DNA of 49,436 bases from Leucothrix arctica (GCF_003172895.1 NZ_QGKL01000007.1:1-49436); one strand, 5' to 3'. Shown: positions 31,008 through 40,151, numbered from the stretch's first letter. A program made the numbers and translations. Notes: a model not told the origin generated them from the sequence alone.

Positions 31008-31812
31008 AAAACCTCGACACAACTCGTGGCAAGGCAAGTGCGTCATCATTACAGGGGCTTCTAGTGGCATTGGCGAGGCGCTTGGTGCAACGCTGGTGGC
31101 TAGAGGGGCAAAGGTCGGTTTGATTGCTAGACGGCAAAAAAATCTAGAAAGTTTGTCCGCGCGTCTCAGTGATGGCACGAGTCAAGTTGCTTTCGCTGTA
31201 GCAGATGTAACCCACACTAAGGCCTTAGCTTCAGCAGTTCAAGTCTTAGAGGAATCACTTGGGCCTTGCGATATTTTAATCGCCAATGCCGGTATTTATC
31301 ATAAAACCGACATTCTTAATTTTGATGCGGCAAGAGAAAATGCCGTGATTGCGACCAATACTCAAGGAGTCATCAACAGCATTGCAGCCGTTCTCCCCGG
31401 CATGGTCTCCCGACAACAAGGCCATATTGTTGCCGTCTCTAGTATTGCCGCGATGATTGGCCTCCCTGCTGCTGCGTCTTATTCCGCTAGCAAAGCCGCA
31501 TTAGTCACTCTATTTCAAAGCTTACGTATTGACCTTCACCCTCACGGAGTGAAAGCAACCATTGCAGCACCTGGATTTGTCGATACCCCCTTAATCACTG
31601 ATGAAGAGCGAGAAACACTCAAAGATCTGATCAGTGCAGAACAAGCAGCAGACCGTATTTGCAACGCTATTGAGCGTAACTGCTCAGTGGACTGGTTCCC
31701 TTGGCAAACGTGGTTGGTCTGTCGTTTATTAAGCTTTTTACCCAGCGGACTGTACCGTCGTGCTGTCGCCAATATTCCTGATATGGAAGAACCCTCCCCC
31801 CCCAACAGATAG
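30970..31812 (+). CDS. Short-chain dehydrogenase/reductase
   Basis: A 280-residue classical SDR. ATG 30970 is chosen because AGGAGG ends 5 nt before it; a GTG at 30964 overlaps that site. NAD(P) binding: [13 protein letters not shown] (about residues 22-34). LIANAGIY is the NAG motif. The active site is SSIAAM followed by YSASK (Tyr-x3-Lys). The Arg after the first strand (LIARRQKN) suggests NADPH. The gene overlaps the ATPase end by 38 nt, showing translational coupling. It probably reduces or oxidises the aminoketone or another cluster intermediate. A short hydrophobic C-terminal segment ([17 protein letters not shown]) may attach it to the membrane. Confidence 0.9.
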   Translation: MSYLQARHGILPKKPRHNSWQGKCVIITGASSGIGEALGATLVARGAKVGLIARRQKNLESLSARLSDGTSQVAFAVADVTHTKALASAVQVLEESLGPCDILIANAGIYHKTDILNFDAARENAVIATNTQGVINSIAAVLPGMVSRQQGHIVAVSSIAAMIGLPAAASYSASKAALVTLFQSLRIDLHPHGVKATIAAPGFVDTPLITDEERETLKDLISAEQAADRICNAIERNCSVDWFPWQTWLVCRLLSFLPSGLYRRAVANIPDMEEPSPPNR

Positions 31813-31821
31813 AGAAAAAAT

Positions 31822-32697
31822 ATGCAGGATTACACAACATGTGACCTTTGTTCGTCACCTGAAACCCTATCAGCAAAAACGTTACAAGGACGTATTGCAT
31901 CAAGTGAAAGAGCCTTCGAAGATGAAAGCTTCACCGTCTGGCAATGCGACAATTGCAGATGCATTCATTCCAAAGAAGGCGTTGATCTAGCGCATTATTA
32001 TAGCATTTATGGTTTGCATGAAAATAACGAACCCGATGACATTACACGCTACTTCTTTGGCCGCAAGCTGAAATGGTTAGAAAAAGCAGGCATGCGTAAA
32101 GACCATAAGGTGCTGGATTATGGTTGTGGAGGTGGGCATTTCCTTCGCTACCTTCAAGAGCATGGTTATAAAAAAGCAGTTGGATATGACCCTTTTACTG
32201 AACAATACGCCGATGAGTCTGTACTAGAGCAACGTTATGAAGCAGTGATGTCATCAGATGTGATTGAGCATGATATTGACGTCATCAAGCACATGGAAAC
32301 CTTAATGGGGTTAACCTCAGATATTGGCTTTGTTTACATTGAAACACCGGATGCGTTAGCAATTGACCTAAATAAAATAGATGAGCACAGACAGATTCTT
32401 CAACAGCCTTTTCATCGTCACATCATGCCACATACGTGGTTGGTCAAGCGCGCTGAAGAACGCAATTGGGAAGTCGCAAAAATCGCCCACCATCCTTTCT
32501 TTCATTGCCGCATTCCATTTTTGAATGTACCTGCAATGGATCATTATTGGGACAACTATGGTGGTCTTAGCACGCTGCATGAAAAATATCAGTGGTCTGC
32601 ATTACTATCACCAAAATATTGGTTCTTAGGGCTGTTTGGATCGTTCATTTACGGCAAAGACGAAGTGCAATTAATCCTACGAGCTAAGCCTCAATAA
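31822..32697 (+). CDS. Class I SAM methyltransferase with N-terminal zinc-ribbon
   Basis: A 291-residue protein. Two Cys pairs (CDLC at about 7-10 and CDNC at about 42-45) form a likely zinc site like that of sugar C-methyltransferases. Motif I is VLDYGCGGGHFLRYL, near residue 97. The acidic motif is AVGYDPF, and SSDVIEH follows where the post-II motif is expected. The C-terminal region (PFHRHIMPHTWL) has several His. It starts 9 nt after the SDR stop and ends 18 nt before the next start. Methylation of the polyketide or amino portion is inferred; whether the acceptor is C, N or O cannot be told. Confidence 0.85.
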   Translation: MQDYTTCDLCSSPETLSAKTLQGRIASSERAFEDESFTVWQCDNCRCIHSKEGVDLAHYYSIYGLHENNEPDDITRYFFGRKLKWLEKAGMRKDHKVLDYGCGGGHFLRYLQEHGYKKAVGYDPFTEQYADESVLEQRYEAVMSSDVIEHDIDVIKHMETLMGLTSDIGFVYIETPDALAIDLNKIDEHRQILQQPFHRHIMPHTWLVKRAEERNWEVAKIAHHPFFHCRIPFLNVPAMDHYWDNYGGLSTLHEKYQWSALLSPKYWFLGLFGSFIYGKDEVQLILRAKPQ

Positions 32698-32715
32698 ACC
32701 GGTATGGAGTGTATT

Positions 32716-33948
32716 ATGACTCGGGAAATTGCATTGGATAAACAAGCACTGTTTCGCTGGTTATTAAAACGGGATGTTCATGAGTACCTTGATACGGATG
32801 GTCGTCCTATTGGTGAAGGCCGGTCGGATGTGTATGCTTCGGTAGAGACAACGTTCAAGTCTTGTCCCTACCCTGGCAGCCGACATAATCATGAGTACCC
32901 CATGAATGCCAGCGCGCTCAACAGTATTAGTAAAGAGTGGCAAAAAGTACTGTTACTACTGGGCGAGTTAAGTCAGCAGTATCAAGCGTATCAAAAGACA
33001 TCCGTTGATAGTTTTTATGACCTAGCGTTAGTCTCTGGTGCAGGAGTATTTCTATCTGACTATATGGCGTTACGCCACGCCCAACCGTTAGCAACACGTG
33101 ACTTTCCCGTGTTGCTAACGGGGTTGTATAAAGTGTGCTTAGGGTTTCAGCAGGCCACGTTCTTAGCGATGATGAATGACCAATTTAAAGACTCCGTAAG
33201 TGAGCAACAACTACCTGACTCCAAGGGTTTTTATGAACATTTAGAAACTCATGGGCTATTAATTGGAGAAGATGAGGTATGTGGTGGCTCATCCGTTATG
33301 ATACGTCGTGCATTTGACGCTATGTGTGGCAAAGATCTAAAGCCTGGAGCCATGGAAAAACTCCCTCAACTTGCTGAAATGGAAGTGGATTGGGATGCAT
33401 ATAATAGCTTTACCTCCAATGCCTCTAACTTATGGCGTAAAGCGATCTTATACGTCATTCAAATGCGTGGTTTTGTTTTTGAGATCAGCGACGGAAGTAT
33501 TCCCGAAGCCCTTAAGACAACAATCAATGCCCATCTCAAGGCACACTTGAATGACATCATAAAAGAGCAGGAAGGATTGGCGGTTGAAATCGCGACGATG
33601 ACCATCGAAGAAAGCGATCGACCTCTCTCTGACTGGGTGGGGGCTCAGTCGCATTTTCTGAAAGAAATTGATTATTCGCCTGCGCAAACGGTGATCAATA
33701 GTGAACTGGCCACGCGTGTCATTAACGAGTTAGCGCAAAAGATCGACTTTTCTTTACACCGAGATTCTGTGGTACACGCCATCGAATGGCAGGTGAGTCA
33801 CTACCAGCAATTTGAGACGGCGGTGCTTAAAGACTTTAACCAACACTTAGAAGCAATGCAAAAAGCGCTTGGGGTGGCGTTTTCTGACACTACGCTAGCG
33901 GCTAAAGACCTTTCGATGATTTATGGAAAAACAATAAGTAACTGGTAA
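32716..33948 (+). CDS. Unrecognised helical protein of the polyketide operon
   Basis: A 410-residue soluble, mostly helical protein. ATG 32716 is chosen over 32704 because GGAG lies 5 nt before it. I see no known motif. Notable features are an N-terminal FKSCPYPGSRHNHEYP patch (His and Cys rich, about residues 48-63), DYMALRHAQPLATRDFPVLL around 115-135, and a GEDEVCGGSSVMIRRAFDAM segment near 185-205. Helix content and scattered His/Glu leave a haem-oxygenase-like or other metal-binding fold open, but ligands could not be matched. Position between methyltransferase and MscS suggests a cluster-specific role. Confidence 0.7.
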   Translation: MTREIALDKQALFRWLLKRDVHEYLDTDGRPIGEGRSDVYASVETTFKSCPYPGSRHNHEYPMNASALNSISKEWQKVLLLLGELSQQYQAYQKTSVDSFYDLALVSGAGVFLSDYMALRHAQPLATRDFPVLLTGLYKVCLGFQQATFLAMMNDQFKDSVSEQQLPDSKGFYEHLETHGLLIGEDEVCGGSSVMIRRAFDAMCGKDLKPGAMEKLPQLAEMEVDWDAYNSFTSNASNLWRKAILYVIQMRGFVFEISDGSIPEALKTTINAHLKAHLNDIIKEQEGLAVEIATMTIEESDRPLSDWVGAQSHFLKEIDYSPAQTVINSELATRVINELAQKIDFSLHRDSVVHAIEWQVSHYQQFETAVLKDFNQHLEAMQKALGVAFSDTTLAAKDLSMIYGKTISNW

Positions 33949-33986
33949 CAACAATAATTTTTTTAAGATTGATGAGGGCTTTTTAA

Positions 33987-35300
33987 GTGTTAGAAAAAGT
34001 GAGCGAGGTTTTTAATTCCATACAGAACTCAGTATGGCCGTACTTAGAAAAGGCTTGGGGAGTCTTTGGTGATTATGCATATTTAAAAGTAGCATTTGTC
34101 GCCACATTAGGCTATCTAGTTGCACGTTTATTTGCAAAATATATCCCCAACTTTCTCAGTCGCATACTTAGTAATACACGTATACCGCTCAGTAAAGACA
34201 TTGCGGACTTACTGCGCTTCCCCTTATTCAATCTCATCTTTTTAAGTGGCTTATTGCTTGCACTAAAAGCATCCGGCATGAATTCTGCGGTGATGGTCGC
34301 CATGACCTCTATTCTGACATCGTTAATGATTGTCGTCGTCGGGGTGTTTGCCTATAAACTCATCAAAATTTTATTCATTCACTCAGCAAAAAATAATAAT
34401 GACAAAGGTGTTATTCAGGTAAAAACACTGCCGCTTTTTAACAATGCGGCGTTTGTTTTTGTTTTGATTGGTGCAACTCATCAAATTTTTGCCGTTTGGA
34501 ACGTGGATATGACCGCGCTGTTAGCCTCTGCCGGTATTGCTGGCATGGCGGTGGGGATGGCGGCTCAGGGTACCATTGCCGATATCATTGCCGGTATTTT
34601 GATACTGACCGATGAGCCCTTTGCGGTCGGTGATGTTATCCAGCTTGACAGTGGTGATGCTCAAATAAAGGGTGTTGTGACACGAATCGGGATACGCAGT
34701 ACACGCATTCTCAATGAGTTAAATGTTGAAGTAGTCATACCAAATGGGTTACTGGGTAATTCAAGAGTACTTAATGAGTCTTCCTCTATTGAAAAAGGAG
34801 GCGTCGTAGTGGTGAATATCACGATTGCTTCTGGTGTTGACGCAGACCGCATGCGCACTCTACTGATGGATGTTGCCAATCAGTTCCCTGACGCGGATCA
34901 CACCAAAGAAAAGGAAGTTCACATGCTTGATTTTGACTGGCGTTGTGTGAGGTTTGAACTGGTTGTGTGGTCGGCAGAAAGTGACTGGGAAGGACATGTA
35001 GCGGCAGGCTTACGCGAAGCTGTTTATAAGCGTCTATGCCATGAAAAAATACCGTTTTCTCTCCCTGAAATCGGTGAAATGGCAATTACTGAAATGGCGA
35101 ACAGCCGCCAGGAAGTGGCGATTACACAGATGGCCGATAGCCGCCAGGAGGTTCGTATTACCGAGACGCCTGAGAGCACTAGTCACGTCTACATCAAAGA
35201 AGCACCTAACTTATTTGGCTTAGGGCCGATAAAGCAACATTCAGACAAGCCACTCAGTCAACGTGCAACTGAACGCAAACCAGAGGGGTCAGTTAAATGA
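33987..35300 (+). CDS. MscS-family mechanosensitive channel
   Basis: A 437-residue membrane protein with GTG start. Membrane segments lie near residues 30-50, 75-95, 105-130 and 150-195. The last contains the pore helix ASAGIAGMAVGMAAQGTIAD, with the Gly/Ala packing of MscS TM3, followed by GILILTDEPFAVGDVIQL. A beta domain with IGIRSTRILNELNVEVVIPN and a cytoplasmic alpha-beta domain follow. The C-terminal 70 residues are extra and carry two 12-residue repeats. It overlaps the OmpA-like gene by 4 nt (ATGA). Stress release, or passage of a small product or ion across the inner membrane, is possible. Its place inside a biosynthetic operon is unusual. Confidence 0.9.
   Translation: MLEKVSEVFNSIQNSVWPYLEKAWGVFGDYAYLKVAFVATLGYLVARLFAKYIPNFLSRILSNTRIPLSKDIADLLRFPLFNLIFLSGLLLALKASGMNSAVMVAMTSILTSLMIVVVGVFAYKLIKILFIHSAKNNNDKGVIQVKTLPLFNNAAFVFVLIGATHQIFAVWNVDMTALLASAGIAGMAVGMAAQGTIADIIAGILILTDEPFAVGDVIQLDSGDAQIKGVVTRIGIRSTRILNELNVEVVIPNGLLGNSRVLNESSSIEKGGVVVVNITIASGVDADRMRTLLMDVANQFPDADHTKEKEVHMLDFDWRCVRFELVVWSAESDWEGHVAAGLREAVYKRLCHEKIPFSLPEIGEMAITEMANSRQEVAITQMADSRQEVRITETPESTSHVYIKEAPNLFGLGPIKQHSDKPLSQRATERKPEGSVK
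35085..35192 (+). repeat. 36-bp coding repeats in the MscS tail
   Basis: Three consecutive 12-codon units start at 35085, 35121 and 35157: ITEMANSRQEVA, ITQMADSRQEVR and the diverged ITETPESTSHVY. The first two share AACAGCCGCCAGGA/GATAGCCGCCAGGA at DNA level, so this is a recent in-frame duplication in the cytoplasmic tail. Confidence 0.8.
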
Positions 35301-36319
35301 GTAGCCGTTTGATTTATGGGTACCTTATTGGCGCCTTATTGTTAGCACTTTTATACTTTTTGGCCATTCCTTTTTATGAAAAAAAAATCCCGACATCATT
35401 AGTAAAAGATGTTCAAAAACAACTAGATACAAAGGGACATATCTGGGCTAAAGCCTCAGCCAGCGGACGTGATATTACACTGAATGGTAAAGCACCAACA
35501 CCCCGTGACTTTGAGGATGCACTGACTTTAACAAAGGGTGTATCGGGCGTGCGTTCCGTTGAGAATAACCTCATCCATACCCTTGTTAGACCTTACTATC
35601 TAACGGCCGAATGGGAAGACAAGCAGCTGACGATTAAAGGTTATTTACCTGACGAGGAGAGTCTCTCTAGAATCACTAAAGTGTTTGAATCTCAATATCC
35701 GAAGGGCCGAGTTAACCACCAACTCGCTGTGGCTAAGGGAGCTCCTGAAGGCTGGGCAGATTTGACCTTAACGGCACTAGAGAATACATCACCAATAGAC
35801 TTGGTGAGCCTTGATCTAATCGGCCAACATATCGATCTATCGGCTAAATCCACTCACAGTGCTGATATTAACCGTTTAATGAGTGCCTTACGTCCCTTTG
35901 AAAAGAAAGGTTTCACACTGAAGTCTAATCTCGTTGCCACCGATCAGACCACTCAACGCTGTCAAACACGTTTCAATAAATTACTCCTCCACACCCAAAT
36001 TTCTTTTAACACAGGGAAAGCCACTATTAATAAGGAAAGTATCCCACTCTTACGGAAACTGGGAGAAATAGGTCTGTTATGTTCCGAAGTAAGCATTACG
36101 ATTGCTGGATACACTGACAACAAAGGGCGTCCAAAGAAAAACTTATCGTTGAGTCAAGACCGTGCCGATACCATCGCAAGGTGGTTAAGTAATGCCGGTA
36201 TGGATGAAAAACTACTGAATCCGGTTGGCTATGGCGCTAGCGATCCCATTGCCGATAACTCAACAGAAAAAGGGCGTGCCAAAAATCGTCGTATTGAATT
36301 TATTGTTCAGGAAAAATAA
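35297..36319 (+). CDS. BON/OmpA-domain envelope protein
   Basis: A 340-residue protein with one N-terminal membrane segment (LIYGYLIGALLLALLYFLAI, residues 4-23). Two or three BON-like repeats follow (SGRDITLNGKAP, SGVRSVENNL and QLTIKGYLPDEESL, about 45-205). The C-terminal OmpA domain (about 230-340) has ISFNTGKATINKES, IAGYTDNKGRPKKNLSLSQD, RADTIARWL and a final AKNRRIEF, which bind peptidoglycan. The layout resembles ArfA/OmpATb of mycobacteria. The start overlaps the MscS stop (ATGA) and the next gene follows after 2 nt. It probably anchors an envelope assembly with the channel and coiled-coil protein. Confidence 0.88.
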   Translation: MSSRLIYGYLIGALLLALLYFLAIPFYEKKIPTSLVKDVQKQLDTKGHIWAKASASGRDITLNGKAPTPRDFEDALTLTKGVSGVRSVENNLIHTLVRPYYLTAEWEDKQLTIKGYLPDEESLSRITKVFESQYPKGRVNHQLAVAKGAPEGWADLTLTALENTSPIDLVSLDLIGQHIDLSAKSTHSADINRLMSALRPFEKKGFTLKSNLVATDQTTQRCQTRFNKLLLHTQISFNTGKATINKESIPLLRKLGEIGLLCSEVSITIAGYTDNKGRPKKNLSLSQDRADTIARWLSNAGMDEKLLNPVGYGASDPIADNSTEKGRAKNRRIEFIVQEK

Positions 36320-36321
36320 CT

Positions 36322-37251
36322 ATGTCTGATCTTGCCATCGAACTATTGCTAATCCTATTGTTAGCCACCTTTATTGGTTGGTTTCTAGGGCGCTTTTTAT
36401 CTAAAAACAAAGAACATGAAGAACGTAGTCACAATAGACAACTTAGCCAACAAATCCTGCTATTGGAAACGGAGCAAAAAAACTTACAACAAACGCTGAT
36501 CGAGTGTCACGAAAAGCTCAATGAAACAAGCAAAGTCGAAGCGGGACTCAAGCAAAGCTGCAGCAGTTTTGAAACACGCTTAGACTCCCTTCAAGAGGAA
36601 CGTAAAAGGCTCATTCATGAACATCAGGCCTTGGAAATCAGTCATGCGCGACTGGAAAGTATCAGCAATGAGTTTGAGCAGAACAAACGGCAAATGCAGT
36701 CGATGAAGTCGCTTAATACGGAGCAAGAGAACGAAATTGTATCTACCCAGTCGGCGTTAAACAGAACAAGTAAAACGCTGAGTAGTGCGCAAACCCAAGT
36801 GTCACAACAGAGACAACAACTCGATGTGATGCAACAAGAAAATAGCAAGCAAGCAGCCTATATTTTCGAATTAGAAAAAGATCGTCAGGCACTACAGTCC
36901 TTGACGATCGATCACGATGTGTCACTGTCAAAAAACACGATACTCGAAGAAGACAAAGTACGTTTTCATGAACGCTACGCAGAGCTTAAGAAAGAGCAAA
37001 TCGATTTACGCCAACAGTGCGACACGCTGCGTACTGAAAGCATGCAGTTTAACAGCCGATTCAGCACGTTGATGGAAGAAAAAGAAGATATCAGCCATGA
37101 GGCTGAGCGTTTAACCATTGAGAAGAATGACTACCTTGGTCGTCTAAGAGCAATTTCAGGAGTCATTGATGTGGTCGGTACTGAAAAGTTAGTGGATGAC
37201 AGCATGCCATCACAAGAGTTCATCCCCCGCCAAACCACTATTATTCGATAA
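36322..37251 (+). CDS. Membrane-anchored coiled-coil protein
   Basis: A 309-residue protein with one N-terminal membrane helix (LAIELLLILLLATFIGWFLG, residues 4-23). About 250 residues of Gln/Glu-rich coiled coil follow (heptads from about 35 to 275, e.g. LLLETEQKNLQQTLIECHEK), then a short tail RLRAISGVIDVVGTEKLVDD. No enzyme motif. It starts 2 nt after the OmpA-like gene and ends 6 nt before the peroxidase gene. It is likely a structural partner of the MscS and OmpA-like proteins; the side of the membrane it faces is not clear. Confidence 0.8.
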   Translation: MSDLAIELLLILLLATFIGWFLGRFLSKNKEHEERSHNRQLSQQILLLETEQKNLQQTLIECHEKLNETSKVEAGLKQSCSSFETRLDSLQEERKRLIHEHQALEISHARLESISNEFEQNKRQMQSMKSLNTEQENEIVSTQSALNRTSKTLSSAQTQVSQQRQQLDVMQQENSKQAAYIFELEKDRQALQSLTIDHDVSLSKNTILEEDKVRFHERYAELKKEQIDLRQQCDTLRTESMQFNSRFSTLMEEKEDISHEAERLTIEKNDYLGRLRAISGVIDVVGTEKLVDDSMPSQEFIPRQTTIIR

Positions 37252-37257
37252 TTAACA

Positions 37258-38703
37258 ATGCCTCTCACTATGATCAACAAAGTATCTGCGATAGCAACAT
37301 TATCCTTACTTATAACACCGATGTCCTTTTCTCAAACATTAGATGAAGCACTCCACGACATCATTCAGAATAATACGTTAACTGGCAACCCCATTAAGCA
37401 ACAACAACTGAGCGATATTGACAGCACCAAGGCACAGTTGGGGATGAAGCTTTTCTATTCACGTGCACTGAGTGGAAATCTCGACACTGCCTGCGCCAGT
37501 TGTCATCACCCAATGCTGGGAGGTGGGGATAATTTGTCACTGCCGGTTGGCGTCAAGAGTGAAAAGCCATCTGTACTCGGCCTTGGCCGCCAACGTAAAG
37601 AGGGTTTGCCACCTGATATTGCCAGAAATGCACCAACAACGTTTAACATAGCCCTATGGCAGAAGGTTATGTTTCATGATGGACGCATAGAAAGCATCGG
37701 TCCAAGCCAGTTCACCACACCCGATTTCCATTACCCACAACGTGACCCTAAAGCCGGTGAAAACTTAGTTCAGGCACAAGCACGTTTTCCTGTTACGTCT
37801 GATCGGGAAATGCTAGGAGAAAGCTTTGCCTTTCGTCGATCCACTCAAGCAAGACGGGCATCAATTGCTGCCCGGTTAGCAGGAAAATCCCCGACACTCA
37901 GCGCGTTACCGAAAACAGTGACTCATTATTGGCTCACCGCTTTTCGAACAACATTCAGTGCACCGGAAGCAACGGCATCACAATTAATAACGGAACAATC
38001 CATTAGTGAGTTACTCGCAGAGTACCAACGCTCACAGCTATTTATCGATACGCCTTGGCGTCAATATATCAACGGCAATACACTGGCAATCAGTGAAGAG
38101 GCAAAAGTGGGTGCCTTACTGTTCTATCAAGGCAGAGAAAAAGGTGGCTACGCCTGTGCTAACTGTCACAGCGGGGATTTTTTTAGTAATGAGAAATTTT
38201 ACAATATACTTATTCCGCCCATTGGCCCAGGAAAAGCCGGCAAAAATGGTGTTGCGGTACAGGGCCAAGACTTTGGACGACGTTTAGTCACTCGCCTGCC
38301 TCAAGATAATTATAAATTTCGCGTACCTAGTCTGCTTAACACAGAAGTCACTGGGCCTTGGGGACATAACGGTGCTTATACATCGTTACCCGGCATCGTC
38401 AAGCATATGATTGCACCCAAACAAATGCTTCAACAATACAACCCCAACCAATTAAAGCAGAAGAATATTCCAGTCGACAATTTGAAAACACGTGTTGATC
38501 TACTGATGAAGAGTAATCCTAATTCCTTTGTTAAAGACAAGGACTACCGGACTGAGGATGTTGAAGCACTCGTCACATTCTTGAAAACCTTGACCGACCC
38601 TTGTGTCAAGAGTAGAGCGTGTCTATCCCCTTGGATACCCAACAACGAAAGCCTCACACCTCTACAGTTACAAGGAACTGACTTAGATGGAAATAAACAT
38701 TAA
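37258..38703 (+). CDS. Di-haem cytochrome c peroxidase / MauG-family protein
   Basis: A 481-residue exported protein with signal peptide (about residues 1-26, ending SFSQ). Two c-type haem sites are visible: CASCHH in the N-terminal domain and CANCHSG in the C-terminal domain. LFYSRALSGN precedes the first site as in cytochrome c peroxidases, and GPWGHNGAYTSLPGIVKHM near the end matches the family's HNGAY segment. It is longer than the usual 330-370 residues owing to inserts between the haems. It would act in the periplasm on peroxide or, MauG-like, on a substrate. Last gene of the operon; no clear terminator follows. A link to product maturation is inferred from position. Confidence 0.88.
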   Translation: MPLTMINKVSAIATLSLLITPMSFSQTLDEALHDIIQNNTLTGNPIKQQQLSDIDSTKAQLGMKLFYSRALSGNLDTACASCHHPMLGGGDNLSLPVGVKSEKPSVLGLGRQRKEGLPPDIARNAPTTFNIALWQKVMFHDGRIESIGPSQFTTPDFHYPQRDPKAGENLVQAQARFPVTSDREMLGESFAFRRSTQARRASIAARLAGKSPTLSALPKTVTHYWLTAFRTTFSAPEATASQLITEQSISELLAEYQRSQLFIDTPWRQYINGNTLAISEEAKVGALLFYQGREKGGYACANCHSGDFFSNEKFYNILIPPIGPGKAGKNGVAVQGQDFGRRLVTRLPQDNYKFRVPSLLNTEVTGPWGHNGAYTSLPGIVKHMIAPKQMLQQYNPNQLKQKNIPVDNLKTRVDLLMKSNPNSFVKDKDYRTEDVEALVTFLKTLTDPCVKSRACLSPWIPNNESLTPLQLQGTDLDGNKH

Positions 38704-38814
38704 TCACACGGTTAAGTCGTTAGGTACTTAGCAATCGCAAAATACTAAACCTACACCCTGAGAATTTTACATCAGCTTGCTATGGAAAAACTACTCGAAT
38801 ACGTCATTAAAGGG

Positions 38815-39072
38815 TTATTTTACTAAAAAAATCCTAACAATCCTAATTTCTTTACCCCCTGAATGCCACATCGCAGGAACAACAGATACTATTGACCAGC
38901 CTTGTTTAACCAATTTGTAAATATCGAGTTGTAAGTCTTCTTTTTCGCCTGTACATTGGACTGTGCTGCTATAGCCTTCTTGCTGACAGATTAATAGTTC
39001 TTTTGAATAAGCTTGGCTGGAAATAGAGATTAGTGCGGCAGATAGAATAATAAGTGACATTAGTTTCTTCAT
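38815..39072 (-). CDS. Small secreted protein
   Basis: An 85-residue protein with a clear signal peptide (MKKLMSLIILSAALISISSQ, cleavage near AYS-KE). The mature part has two Cys (LLICQQEG and VQCTGEK) likely forming a disulphide, and IYKLVKQGWSIVSVVP, a pattern seen in small DUF4177-like proteins. The AAAGGATTCCCAAAATG leader fits the start. It is convergent with the peroxidase gene. No function known. Confidence 0.6.
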   Translation of the reverse strand: MKKLMSLIILSAALISISSQAYSKELLICQQEGYSSTVQCTGEKEDLQLDIYKLVKQGWSIVSVVPAMWHSGGKEIRIVRIFLVK

Positions 39073-39365
39073 TTTGGGAATCCTTTCGTTTACTTAAAGA
39101 TAAGTCCAGAATCACTTTTTGGTGCCTCTGACGGGTGCGATCAAGATAGTTCTTTGTTGTGATAGACCCGGTATTATGTTGTTCCACTGGGGAGTTGTGG
39201 CAGGCATGGGCGTTACATTGGCCACACTATTTGCGGGAATTGGTAATTCACTGAGGCCGCTATTACAGAAAAGGTCACTAAGGGAAAATGCCATCGCATT
39301 ACCAAATAAACAACCACTAATCAGTCACCGAACATCTGATCACTCAACAAAAAAGTGATGAAAAA
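39073..39365. other. Intergenic stretch, no convincing gene
   Basis: A 79-codon plus-strand frame (39119-39358, TTG start) contains a hydrophobic segment (LFHWGVVAGMGVTLATLFAG), and a shorter minus frame overlaps it. Neither has a ribosome site or a recognised domain. It may be a decayed membrane-protein fragment. No cluster-type box was found here. Confidence 0.4.
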
Positions 39366-39398
39366 AAGTCGTTCCCTCTGTAATACAAGGAACGACTT
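39366..39398 (-). terminator. Rho-independent terminator of the porin gene
   Basis: AAGTCGTTCC (39366-39375) pairs perfectly with GGAACGACTT (39389-39398) around a 13-nt loop. On the minus strand the stem is followed by TTTTT. It begins 15 nt after the porin stop codon. Confidence 0.85.
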
Positions 39399-39413
39399 CA
39401 AGAAAAACCGACT

Positions 39414-40109
39414 TTAAAAACCGAAATGCTTAGTCCATGTAACACTCACACGTGGATCACCTAAGCCAAAATCTTCAATATCATTATCATCCAAAGCAAA
39501 CTTAAATCCATCTTTACTGATAGACGCTTGATAATGGGTATAGCTCGCATTACTTTGAGAGTCGACATAACCGGCTGCAAAACCATATCCGATACCTCGC
39601 GCAGTCTTACCGTTATAGCTCAACAGATAATAAGCGTCGTGCTCATTGTCATCGGAGCCATCGTTATCCTTTTTATCGAGGGTATAGTCGATTTCAAAGT
39701 CAAATCCTTTGTAGCCTATCACACCATACACTTCGGAATAGTCTGTACCACTTAGGTCATCGTCAGCAGCAGGAAATGCATAGTACATATACCCCATGTC
39801 ATAGCGAATACCATTGGCTGTTTCACCCGTATAACCACCGTATACGTCGACTTCATAAGTCTGTTCAGTATATTCAGCAGGAGGTAGATGAACATTGGCA
39901 CCAAGAACACCGACGTAAAAACCACTCGCAAAATTCTTACGTAAATTACCTGTCACACTAGGGCCATCATCAGAGACGGTCACTCCACGCCCCATTTTAT
40001 TACTGGATACTTCTATTGTGGCATATGCCTGAGCCATTGCCTGTGTAGTAAATACTGCTGAACTAATTAGTACACCAGCGGTAATCATCTTTTTATATGT
40101 GTTGTTCAT
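39414..40109 (-). CDS. TorF/Gcw_chp-type putative porin
   Basis: About 231 residues with a signal peptide (ending TTQAMA-QAYATI). The rest is amphipathic strands with many aromatic and Asp residues (YEVDVYGGYTGE, RYDMGYMYYAF, YGVIGYKGFDFEIDY) and a terminal Phe (VTWTKHFGF), as for outer-membrane barrels. The pattern matches the Gcw_chp/TorF putative porin family. Two starts are possible: ATG 40109, or TTG 40118 which is 4 nt from GGAGG; ATG is listed. Box D drives it and box E drives the divergent LRR gene, so it probably belongs to the cluster's regulon. It could be an outer-membrane exit or entry route. Confidence 0.82.
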   Translation of the reverse strand: MNNTYKKMITAGVLISSAVFTTQAMAQAYATIEVSSNKMGRGVTVSDDGPSVTGNLRKNFASGFYVGVLGANVHLPPAEYTEQTYEVDVYGGYTGETANGIRYDMGYMYYAFPAADDDLSGTDYSEVYGVIGYKGFDFEIDYTLDKKDNDGSDDNEHDAYYLLSYNGKTARGIGYGFAAGYVDSQSNASYTHYQASISKDGFKFALDDNDIEDFGLGDPRVSVTWTKHFGF

Positions 40110-40151
40110 CGCTTTCAAAAAGCCTCCGATAATGAAATTACAATCCCTACA

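Noticed and set aside
32716-33948. Third haem-oxygenase-like diiron protein
   Set aside because: Helical and His/Glu-containing, but the DE-x-G and H-x3-D-x(2-5)-H motifs seen in the 758-residue protein could not be found.
35085-35192. CRISPR-like array
   Set aside because: Units are contiguous, in frame and without spacers; they are coding repeats.
39119-39358. 79-codon frame with a hydrophobic segment
   Set aside because: TTG start, no ribosome site, competing frame on the other strand; could be a decayed membrane-protein piece but cannot be supported.
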